DNA of 64,000 bases from Eubacterium ramulus ATCC 29099. GTDB taxonomy: Bacteria > Bacillota > Clostridia > Lachnospirales > Lachnospiraceae. The position numbers were made by a program, and so were the translations under genes. This document shows positions 26,465-33,490 of this stretch, one piece after another. The stretch covers positions 1 to 64,000 of the forward strand of contig NZ_KI271077.1 in the NCBI RefSeq assembly GCF_000469345.1. The letters run 5' to 3'. Position 1 is the first letter of the stretch; each line of letters begins with the position of its first letter. The notes under the pieces are model-generated. The model was not told the DNA's origin, searched no databases, and was given only the letters and a program-made list of their open reading frames with translations.

Positions 26465-27040
26465 ATGGATGAATTATTTCCGAAATTTCAAAAGAATATA
26501 GAAAATTTAATAGAAGATGAAGAGGGTAATATACCGGGAAGCAAACTGTTAATGTTAGGAACGATGATCATTGTTTTGGGAAGCCTATTGTCGGTTGATG
26601 CATTTGCAGGACACAGATCGCACAGCTCTCATCGTTCCCATAGTTCGCATAGATCGAGTAGTTCGACACATGGATCGCATAGTTCACATGCGTCAAGTAC
26701 GCATAGTAACAGTCACAGTAACCATGGAAGCCATGACAGTCATGTGAGTCATCAAAGCCATACTTCACATGCGAATACGGCGACACATTCAAATTCTTTA
26801 TACAGTGCTGAAGGTGACGTAAGCTATGCAGCACCGCAGGCTGACAGCATACCGGGAATTCAGGCTCCGGCTTCTACAACTGATGCGGTAGTACTTCCAA
26901 ATGTTAATCAGAATATTCAGCTGCCAAATGGAACACCGGTTACAAGTATATTGCCACCGTTTGCTGTTCCGGCATCCAGTGTTGAAACAAAGATTGATCC
27001 GGGAAAGATAAAAATACCGTCACCAACAGATAAAGTATGA
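26465..27040 (+). CDS. hxsA: His-Xaa-Ser repeat substrate protein HxsA
   Basis: 191 residues from ATG 26465 (AAGGTG upstream). Order of parts: an acidic, hydrophilic leader (1-24, with IEDEEGNIPGSK), a hydrophobic helix (28-46, MLGTMIIVLGSLL), a signal-peptidase-like site DAFA/GH at 48/49, then residues 50-108 holding 17 histidines in H-x-S steps (HRSHSSHRSHSSHR, GSHDSHVSHQSHTSH). The C-terminal 80 residues are Pro- and Asn-rich (LPNVNQNIQLPNG). This matches HxsA, named for its HRSHSSH-type repeats and presumed target of HxsB and HxsC. It should be modified in the cytosol and then exported. Histidine density suggests metal binding; the long leader may be the maturase recognition element. Confidence 0.85.
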   Translation: MDELFPKFQKNIENLIEDEEGNIPGSKLLMLGTMIIVLGSLLSVDAFAGHRSHSSHRSHSSHRSSSSTHGSHSSHASSTHSNSHSNHGSHDSHVSHQSHTSHANTATHSNSLYSAEGDVSYAAPQADSIPGIQAPASTTDAVVLPNVNQNIQLPNGTPVTSILPPFAVPASSVETKIDPGKIKIPSPTDKV

Positions 27041-27059
27041 TGAGACGAGGAATCGAACG

Positions 27060-28181
27060 ATGAGCTTTTTAAATAAAATATTTAACAGGAAAAAGAATGA
27101 GAATGTGTCTCAGGAATGCGTAATAGACAGTCAGCCATTAAACAGTTATCTGGATGAAGCGGAAAGAGTAGCAGAAATTGTTGTAACTGGTGTTGACAGT
27201 GGAAATATTTCAGATATAGCAAACCAGATTGAAAAATTGCCAAGTACTAATGCATATAAAAATCAATATGTGTTTGATGCTCCAAAGGCAGGAACTGGAA
27301 TAACGGGGATGGTTATAGCTGTCTTATTTGTATTATGGTTTCTGAGTTTTGCTGTTACTGGAAGTAAAGTGATGCATATGTCAGCGGCATATGCATCATA
27401 TGGGGTGACATATATTACATGGTTTCTGATTATTCTATTCATTAATGGATATGTCATTTTGAAAAAAATAAAAAAAAGAAAGTTTATCAAGCGTTATAGC
27501 CAGTATGAAACAATCTTGAAGTATCGGAATATTGAACTGTTGGATGATCTGGCTGCGTATACAAAACAATCCTCTAATAAGGTAATAGCAGATTTGGAAT
27601 ATGCGATAAAGAGAAAGCTGATTCCAGAGGGGCATTTTGGAACGGATCATATGATCATTTTGATGTCAGATGATACATATGTTAAATATCAGATGCACCA
27701 GACAGAGTTTGATCGTTATTACAGAAAACAATTAGAGGAACGAGTGCGAATGGAAGAACGCTCAGAGAATATTCAGAGCATTTTGAATCAGGGAAATATC
27801 TATATTCAAGCTATTCGGGACAGTAATGCTATCATTAAGGATAAAGAAATTTCGCAAAAGCTGGATAAAATGGAGCAAATTGTAACAACTATTTTTCATG
27901 AGGTTGATATTAATCCGGGACAGGCAGGAAAACTGGGTAAGTTTCTAAGTTATTATTTACCAACCATGGATAAGTTGCTCAAAGCCTATATAGAACTTGG
28001 AGAGAAGAATGTTCTTGGTTCCAATGCAAGAAAAATGCGAAAAGAGATAGAAGAAACGTTAGATACTTTGAATCATGCATTTGAAGGAATTCTGGACAAG
28101 TTTTATCAGGAACAGGAATTAGACATTATGAGCGATATTGCTGCCATGAAAATGATGTTAAAACAGGATGGTTTGGATTGA
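27060..28181 (+). CDS. XpaC-like membrane protein (5-bromo-4-chloroindolyl phosphate hydrolysis family)
   Basis: 373 residues. Two transmembrane helices (about 76-95 and 110-130) are followed by a basic hinge (KKIKKRKFIKRY), a helical region, and a C-terminal helical domain: YYLPTMDKLLKAYIELGEK, NARKMRKEIEETLDTLNHAFEGILDKFYQEQELD, MKMMLKQDGL. This ending is characteristic of the XpaC or Halogen_Hydrol family, often encoded beside TelA tellurite-resistance-like proteins. The family's biochemical role is unclear. It lies 20 bases after hxsA with no visible terminator, so it is probably the same operon, perhaps as a membrane partner. Confidence 0.72.
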   Translation: MSFLNKIFNRKKNENVSQECVIDSQPLNSYLDEAERVAEIVVTGVDSGNISDIANQIEKLPSTNAYKNQYVFDAPKAGTGITGMVIAVLFVLWFLSFAVTGSKVMHMSAAYASYGVTYITWFLIILFINGYVILKKIKKRKFIKRYSQYETILKYRNIELLDDLAAYTKQSSNKVIADLEYAIKRKLIPEGHFGTDHMIILMSDDTYVKYQMHQTEFDRYYRKQLEERVRMEERSENIQSILNQGNIYIQAIRDSNAIIKDKEISQKLDKMEQIVTTIFHEVDINPGQAGKLGKFLSYYLPTMDKLLKAYIELGEKNVLGSNARKMRKEIEETLDTLNHAFEGILDKFYQEQELDIMSDIAAMKMMLKQDGLD

Positions 28182-28243
28182 TAAGCAGACTTGGAAGTGA
28201 AAATATTGGGGATTTAAGTTAAAATGCGAGGAGAAACAGTTTT

Positions 28244-28444
28244 GTGAAATGTGGAATGAGAAAACCGAGTGCTAAAAAATCGTTTAAGGCAAGAACAACA
28301 GGAAAAGCAAAAAGAGCGGTTAAAAAGGCTTTGATTCTAGGTTATGGAAAAAAGGGATCTGGTTGGATAAAAGATCCTAAGAAAGCAGCATATAACAAGA
28401 TTTATAGAAAAACAAGTTTTAGGATTTGGGATTTGTTTAAATAG
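28244..28444 (+). CDS. Small highly basic conserved protein
   Basis: 66 residues from GTG 28244, preceded by GAGGAG. Rich in Lys and Arg, with KKSFKARTTGKAKRAVKKA, LGYGKKGSGWIKDPKKAAYNK and a hydrophobic end. I have seen similar short proteins in Firmicute accessory regions and phage-like loci, but no function is known. Likely binds nucleic acid or an acidic surface. Last gene before the terminator that ends the Hxs region. Confidence 0.6.
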   Translation: MKCGMRKPSAKKSFKARTTGKAKRAVKKALILGYGKKGSGWIKDPKKAAYNKIYRKTSFRIWDLFK

Positions 28445-28453
28445 AATAGTGTG

Positions 28454-28534
28454 TGAATTTATGGAAAAAGTCGTTTAGAATAACGGCTTTTTCACTTTTG
28501 GTAGCTATACATTATATCAAAAATTGAAGTTGTC
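28454..28534 (+). repeat. Direct repeat copy A, including a terminator
   Basis: Contains GAAAAAGTCGTT / AACGGCTTTTTC, a terminator stem with T-run (about 28464-28494), and continues through CTATACATTATAT-CAAAAATTG. The same 81-83 bases, about 85 per cent identical by eye, recur at 31084-31166. It ends the Hxs operon. Confidence 0.75.
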
Positions 28535-28587
28535 TGTTTTGATTGTTATTATAAAAGATGTCGTGGCGAGAGCTATGTTTGTTGGTT

Positions 28588-28627
28588 GAAGCAGAAATCA
28601 AACTTTGGTCGGTGGGATTTCTGCTTC
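28588..28627. terminator. Bidirectional terminator
   Basis: GAAGCAGAAATC (28588-28599) pairs perfectly with GATTTCTGCTTC (28616-28627). It lies between the Hxs operon (+) and the end of the MFS gene (-) and can serve both. Confidence 0.75.
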
Positions 28628-28642
28628 TTTCATTATACAGTA

Positions 28643-29842
28643 CTATTTTTGAGTATGCTGATTTTTTCGATATAGAAGAAAGAGCATAAATAATAGAATT
28701 ACTGGAAAAATAAGTCCGCATCTCATGCCGATCCTAATATTATTTCCTGCGTTCTGGGTGATACGGCCAACAATTCCAGGCCCGATACTGCCACCTAAAT
28801 CTCCTGCCATGGCAAGGAGAGAGAACATAGCTGTCCCACCCTTTGGAAACGTTTTTGAGGAAATACTGATTGTCCCCGGCCACATAATTCCAACTGAAAA
28901 ACCGCATACTATACAACCGACAAGTCCAATGATCGAATTAGATGACAGGGCAGAAAGGAGATAGCAGATAACACATAATATGCCGGAACCGCCCATAAAC
29001 TTCATTAAATCCAGCTGTTTTCCATATTTCCCAAAAATTATGCGACTGATGCCCATGGTGACTGCAAACATACATGGACCTGCTAAGTCTCCCAGTGCTT
29101 TTGACAATCCCAGCGCAGATTCGGCATAAGCAGATGCCCATTGAGCCATTGCAAGTTCAGAAGCCCCAGAACAGATCATCAGACATATCGCAACCCAGAA
29201 AAAAGGTTTGGCAAATAGACTTTTAATTCCCATTCCGGTGCCGGTGTCAACCAGATGCTCAATCGGACAGGTCATGAAATTATAAGTGTTAACAGCAGGA
29301 ATGAGCGCCCATATTACGGCAAGCCATTTCCAGCTGTTTATGCCGAATATCAGAAAAAACAAGCTGGAAATCAAAATTGTTCCAACAGCTCCCCAACAGT
29401 AAAAGGAATGGAGCAGGCTCATCGTTGCTTCTTTGTTTTCAAATGGACAGGCTTCAATAATAGGGCTGCAAAGTACTTCGATTAAGCCACTTCCGATAGC
29501 ATAAACAACGACACTGCATATAATTCCTATGAAAGGATCAGGTAAAAGATCAGGTAAAAATGCCAGTCCAACCAGACCAAGTGAAGCAAATATTTCTGAT
29601 GCAACAACGCAAATACGATATCCGATATAATCTACAAATTTGGCACAGAACAGATCAACCAGAAGCTGTGTGAAAAAGAAGAAAGTGGATATCAAAGCAA
29701 TATTACCGAGAGAAATATGATAGTCATTGTGAAATTTCAAAAAAAGAAGCGGTGCAAAGTTTGCCGCAATAGCCTGCGTGATAAAGCCCATATAACAGGC
29801 AATTTTTGTCTTATGATAGTCATTTTTCTTTACAGTATTCAT
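28643..29842 (-). CDS. MFS transporter
   Basis: 399 residues with twelve predicted membrane segments. The loop 2-3 motif is FVDYIGYRICVVASEI and the sixth-seventh gap is a short hydrophilic loop, as usual for the major facilitator superfamily; the late GTISISSKTFPKGGTAMFSLLAMAGDLGG segment resembles fucose- and other sugar-type MFS members. Substrate unknown. It starts at ATG 29842 in an ATGA overlap with the stop of a short gene fragment, and is transcribed away from an AraC-type regulator that probably controls it. Confidence 0.85.
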   Translation of the reverse strand: MNTVKKNDYHKTKIACYMGFITQAIAANFAPLLFLKFHNDYHISLGNIALISTFFFFTQLLVDLFCAKFVDYIGYRICVVASEIFASLGLVGLAFLPDLLPDPFIGIICSVVVYAIGSGLIEVLCSPIIEACPFENKEATMSLLHSFYCWGAVGTILISSLFFLIFGINSWKWLAVIWALIPAVNTYNFMTCPIEHLVDTGTGMGIKSLFAKPFFWVAICLMICSGASELAMAQWASAYAESALGLSKALGDLAGPCMFAVTMGISRIIFGKYGKQLDLMKFMGGSGILCVICYLLSALSSNSIIGLVGCIVCGFSVGIMWPGTISISSKTFPKGGTAMFSLLAMAGDLGGSIGPGIVGRITQNAGNNIRIGMRCGLIFPVILLFMLFLLYRKNQHTQK

Positions 29843-30003
29843 TTCTTATTTCCCGTTCCGAATATTTTTAACAATTTTATGTTCAATAGAAAGATGTTCA
29901 TAAAAATGCTGCCACAAAAAAAGTCTGTTTTTGGTGGTGCGGTTATTTCGATTCTGTCTCCTTCAATGCTGATCTCACTTTCATTCATCCATTTAAAAAT
30001 CAT
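29839..30003 (-). pseudogene. Truncated DUF1349-like gene remnant
   Basis: A 54-residue frame starting at ATG 30003 with AGAGGT six bases upstream. The first 33 residues, with KWMNESEISIEGDRIEITAPP and KTDFFCGSI, resemble the N-terminus of DUF1349 (concanavalin-like) proteins of about 200 residues. After FFCGSI the sequence becomes MNIFLLNIKLLKIFGTGNKK, unrelated, and stops on the MFS start. So an internal deletion seems to have removed most of the gene while keeping its translation start, which now couples to the MFS gene. Confidence 0.55.
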
Positions 30004-30112
30004 GCGAATACCTCTTTTCTTTTTTTATTTGATTATATAGCAAACAATAAACATATGCATTGAATTAAATCACCAGAATACTGTATAATATCGTAAAAGG
30101 AAAGAATGTGAT

Positions 30113-31021
30113 ATGGAGATGGATTATAATAAAATACTTACAGACGAGGACTTTATGGAAATCAAGCAGCACGGAACCAGTGATTATCCATTCCAGTATT
30201 ATTATGATGATCTGGAGTTCTTTGATTTTCATTGTATTGAATGGCACTGGCACAGAGAATTTGAGTTTTTATATGTTGAGTCTGGACAAATTATATGTGG
30301 AATAGGTGAAAAACAGATTATATTGTCAGAAGGAGACGCAATTTTTATCAATTCTAAAATATTGCATCGGTTTTATGCATCATCAGGTGGTGTCATTCCT
30401 AATTTTGTATGTATGCCTGAATTTATTGCACCAGAGAATAGTTTGGTCTATAAAAAATATATTTTACCAATCATTTCATCGAATATGTCTTTCCAGTGTT
30501 TTCAGATTGCTGAACCGTGGCAGGCAAGGATTATACAAATTATGATAAAAATAATGGAAACACAGGAGAATGAGAAAATAAGGGAGCTTTCCACTTTGGC
30601 ATTGTTGCAGGATTTATGGTTGATTTTTTACGAAAATGTAAAGTTATCGGATAAAGAAAATATGCAAACAGTTGATGAGGCTGCACAGAAAAGAGTACAG
30701 TTGATGATGCAATATATACATGAAAATTATAATCATGAGCTGTCACTGGATGAAATAGCCTCACATATAGGGGTCAGCAAAAGTACTGCGCTAAATTTGT
30801 TTCAACGATTTTTACATACTACGCCGGTCAGTTATTTGATAGGATATAGACTGCAGGCAGCTTCCTGGCTATTGAAAAATACGAATAAAAAAGTAAAAAC
30901 CATCGCCTATGAAAGTGGATTCCGTAATGTCGATTATTTTTGCAGATTGTTTAAAAAACGTTATCATTTAACACCATCAGACTATCGTTGCGCATGCTTA
31001 AAACAGTATATCTGTAAGTGA
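30113..31021 (+). CDS. AraC-family transcriptional regulator
   Basis: 302 residues. N-terminal cupin sensor (about 25-110: FHCIEWHWHREFEFLYVESGQI, EGDAIFINSKILHRFYA) and a C-terminal pair of helix-turn-helix motifs (about 200-300: LSLDEIASHIGVSKSTALNLFQRFLHTTPVSYLI and KVKTIAYESGFRNVDYFCRLFKKRYHLTPSDYR). Divergent from the MFS gene and the DUF1349 remnant, with 109 bases between; the usual arrangement for a sugar- or glycoside-responsive activator of the neighbouring transporter. RBS AAAGGAAAG. Inducer unknown. Confidence 0.9.
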   Translation: MEMDYNKILTDEDFMEIKQHGTSDYPFQYYYDDLEFFDFHCIEWHWHREFEFLYVESGQIICGIGEKQIILSEGDAIFINSKILHRFYASSGGVIPNFVCMPEFIAPENSLVYKKYILPIISSNMSFQCFQIAEPWQARIIQIMIKIMETQENEKIRELSTLALLQDLWLIFYENVKLSDKENMQTVDEAAQKRVQLMMQYIHENYNHELSLDEIASHIGVSKSTALNLFQRFLHTTPVSYLIGYRLQAASWLLKNTNKKVKTIAYESGFRNVDYFCRLFKKRYHLTPSDYRCACLKQYICK

Positions 31022-31083
31022 CTGCCAGATGAGTCAACTACAATATACCAGTTTGCTATGAAAAGATGGATAAGAATAATGCA

Positions 31084-31166
31084 TGAATTTATAGAAAAAG
31101 TCGTATGATATAACGGCTTTTTCCTTTTGAGATGACTATACATTATATACAAAAATTGCAGTTGCC
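31084..31166 (+). repeat. Direct repeat copy B, including a terminator
   Basis: Second copy of the repeat at 28454-28534: TGAATTTATAGAAAAAGTCG, loop, ATAACGGCTTTTTCC, then CTATACATTATATACAAAAATTG. It follows the AraC gene and works as its terminator. Together the copies bracket the MFS-AraC block. Confidence 0.75.
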
Positions 31167-31290
31167 ATGTAATTGTAAATCGAAAGTTTGGTAGATAATT
31201 TAGTGTTAGATACAGTAAATATAATAGATGTCTGTATTTTAAGTGAAATTGGAAAGTTGCACAAACAAAAAAAACTATGAAAAACGGCGG

Positions 31291-31365
31291 TTGACATGCG
31301 GTAAACAATCAATCTATACTGTTTACAATATCAAGATTTGAACGCTTTACATTATGAAAGTAAAC
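31291..31365 (+). promoter_or_regulatory. Promoter with GTAAAC/GTTTAC inverted repeats
   Basis: TTGACA (31291-31296) with TATACT (31315-31320, 18-base spacer) or CTATAC (17). GTAAAC (31301-31306) and GTTTAC (31321-31326) are inverted across the -10, and CTTTAC (31345-31350) with GTAAAC (31360-31365) forms a second, imperfect pair next to the RBS. This looks like an operator, plausibly for the downstream regulator itself. Confidence 0.55.
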
Positions 31366-31377
31366 GGGGGATAATAA

Positions 31378-32865
31378 TTGAAAAAAGAAGTATTAGAAGC
31401 TTTACAATTAAATGAAAATCATGAACGGGAATGCAAGTTGGCAGAAGGTGGTCTTCCGGAAAGTATATGGGAGACATATTCCGCTTTTTCAAATACAGAT
31501 GGAGGAACGATTTTGTTGGGGGTAAAAGAACATCGAGATTCTTTTACGGTCAATGGATTAAATGACAGACAGATTGTAAAGTATCAGAAAAATTTCTGGA
31601 GTACAATCAATGATCGAAATAAAGTTTCTAAAAATATTTTATTGAACCATCATGTAAAAGTTATTGAGTATGAGGGCAAGAATATTCTTGAAATAAATGT
31701 TCCGGCGGCTGATCGGCATGATAAGCCTGTGTATATAGGAACCGATCCCATGAAGGGAACGTATCGCAGAGACTATGAGGGAGATTTTTTGTGTACGGAA
31801 GCATCTGTCAGAGCTATGTTTTCAGATCAGCGTGATATTTCGGTAGATTCGGAAATTTTGGAAGAAATGGATTTAGATGCATTGAATGCAGATACAATTA
31901 AAGGATATCGTGTATTATTTGAACAGTTGCATGAAGGACATCCATGGAATAAATTATTGAAGGATGAATTTCTGATCAAATTGAAAGCAGCAGCTAAGAA
32001 TAAAAGGGGAACCGTTTCACCGACGGTTGCAGGAATTTTGATGTTTGGTGATGCTGATCGGATTACGGATGTGTTTCCAGATTATTTTTTGGATTACAGA
32101 GAAGAATGTGACGATAAGAGAGTACGTTGGCTGTATCGGACACATTCTAATGAGGGGGATTGGAGTGGGAATTTATTTGATTTTTTCTATAAAGTGACAA
32201 CCAGAATCGATGATGATGTGGCAGTTCCGTTTATGAATCGGCGAAATGGCGTGCGTGTAGACCGGGTTGATGTACATGATGCATTGAGCGAGGCAGTTGC
32301 TAATGCACTTGTTCATGCCAATTACTATGGAAAACGTGGGATTGTCATTATAAAACACGGGAAGCAAATTTCTATTTCTAATCCTGGAACAATCCGAATT
32401 ACAAAAGAAGAATTTTATGCGGGTGGAAACAGTGATCCAAGAAATCCAAATCTGCTGAAAATTTTTGGCTTTGTAAATGTGGGTGAACGTGCGGGCAGTG
32501 GTGTAGATAAAATTATGACTGCATGGGAAGAACAGTATTGGACAAAGCCAAGGTATGAGATATCAATAAAAGCCGAGCGAATTACTCTATATTTAGAAGT
32601 AGGACAGGTTGTATATATTCCGGGAGCTGCAGATTTAAATGTTGTCAGAGAACCAGAGTATTATTCTGGTTTGGTGTCAGACAGAGAGCAAAGACTCTTA
32701 GATTATCTGACTCAGTATGGGAAAATCAGTATGGGGAAAGCAACGGAAGTGTGTGGATATAAAACAAAGTCGGCAACCCGTAAATTAATTGATAAAATGA
32801 TAAAAAATGAAATACTGGAGAGAACAGGAAGTGGACCTGCAACAGTATATATATTGAAGCGATGA
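31378..32865 (+). CDS. AlbA_2/Schlafen-type ATP-binding transcriptional regulator
   Basis: 495 residues from TTG 31378 (GGGGGAT upstream). N-terminal AlbA_2 (divergent AAA-4, Schlafen-like) domain: NENHERECKLAEGGLPESI, then AFSNTDGGTILLGVKEH. The middle-to-C-terminal part holds a GHKL-type HATPase_c_4 domain: LSEAVANALVHANY, ISISNPGTIRI, GERAGSGVDKIMTAWEE. The last 60 residues form a winged helix (EQRLLDYLTQYGKISMGKATEVCGY, then SATRKLIDKMIKN). Such proteins are annotated as regulators or helicase-related; some are linked to defence or stress. Genuine target unknown. Confidence 0.85.
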   Translation: MKKEVLEALQLNENHERECKLAEGGLPESIWETYSAFSNTDGGTILLGVKEHRDSFTVNGLNDRQIVKYQKNFWSTINDRNKVSKNILLNHHVKVIEYEGKNILEINVPAADRHDKPVYIGTDPMKGTYRRDYEGDFLCTEASVRAMFSDQRDISVDSEILEEMDLDALNADTIKGYRVLFEQLHEGHPWNKLLKDEFLIKLKAAAKNKRGTVSPTVAGILMFGDADRITDVFPDYFLDYREECDDKRVRWLYRTHSNEGDWSGNLFDFFYKVTTRIDDDVAVPFMNRRNGVRVDRVDVHDALSEAVANALVHANYYGKRGIVIIKHGKQISISNPGTIRITKEEFYAGGNSDPRNPNLLKIFGFVNVGERAGSGVDKIMTAWEEQYWTKPRYEISIKAERITLYLEVGQVVYIPGAADLNVVREPEYYSGLVSDREQRLLDYLTQYGKISMGKATEVCGYKTKSATRKLIDKMIKNEILERTGSGPATVYILKR

Positions 32866-32902
32866 TATTAAAAAACTTAAAGGAGATTTAAGAGTCTTTA
32901 AA

Positions 32903-32918
32903 GGTCTCTAAAGAGACC
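32903..32918 (+). promoter_or_regulatory. Hairpin between regulator and LURP-one gene
   Basis: GGTCTC-TAAA-GAGACC, a perfect six-base stem, flanked by further AGAGTC/AGAGAC repeats. No T-run follows, so it is more likely an mRNA structure or protein site than a terminator. Confidence 0.4.
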
Positions 32919-32951
32919 CTTAGAGACGGTTAAGAATAAGAAGGAGTACAC

Positions 32952-33428
32952 ATGCAATTATTAATTGAACAACGTGTATTTTCCTGGTCAGATACATATG
33001 ATATCTACGATGAACAGGGAAATCAGAAATATTTTGTAAAAAATGAACTTATCTCATTAGGACACCGCCTCCATGTATATGATGCGGCGCACAATGAAAT
33101 CGGATTTATCAAACAGAAATTATTCTGTTTACTTCCAACTTTTGAAATCGAATGGAATGGACAGTTGATGGGGCACATAGAGCAGCGTTTTGCTTTGTTC
33201 CGCCCAAAATATGATGTGGATTTCATGGGATGGCGTGCAGAAGGTGATTTCATGGGCTGGGATTATGATGTGTATGAAGCATGCAGTGCAGTTGTTCACG
33301 TACATAAAAAGATTCTGAGCTGGGGTGACACCTACGCCATCGAGTTTGATGATCCGAAGCATGAAATTCCGGCATTGTTACTGGTACTGGCCATTGATGC
33401 GGCAAACTGTTCACAGAATAATTCTTAA
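32952..33428 (+). CDS. LURP-one/YxjI family protein
   Basis: 158 residues rich in beta strands: LLIEQRVFSWSDTYDIYDEQGNQKYFVKNE at the start and DFMGWDYDVY, VHVHKKILSWGDTYAIEF towards the end. This matches the tubby-like LURP-one-related family, which folds as a beta barrel around a central helix; bacterial members are of unknown role. RBS AAGGAG before ATG 32952. It precedes topB by 62 bases and may share its transcript. Confidence 0.8.
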   Translation: MQLLIEQRVFSWSDTYDIYDEQGNQKYFVKNELISLGHRLHVYDAAHNEIGFIKQKLFCLLPTFEIEWNGQLMGHIEQRFALFRPKYDVDFMGWRAEGDFMGWDYDVYEACSAVVHVHKKILSWGDTYAIEFDDPKHEIPALLLVLAIDAANCSQNNS

Positions 33429-33490
33429 ATGTCCGTTTTACAAAGGCTGAGAGAGATAGAACAAAAAGAAGAAAGAGAATTAGCAAAAAT

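Noticed and set aside
26600-26790. The His/Ser-rich stretch as a non-coding DNA repeat or CRISPR-like array
   Set aside because: The repeats are short, irregular at DNA level and kept in frame as H-x-S codons, so the selection is on the protein.
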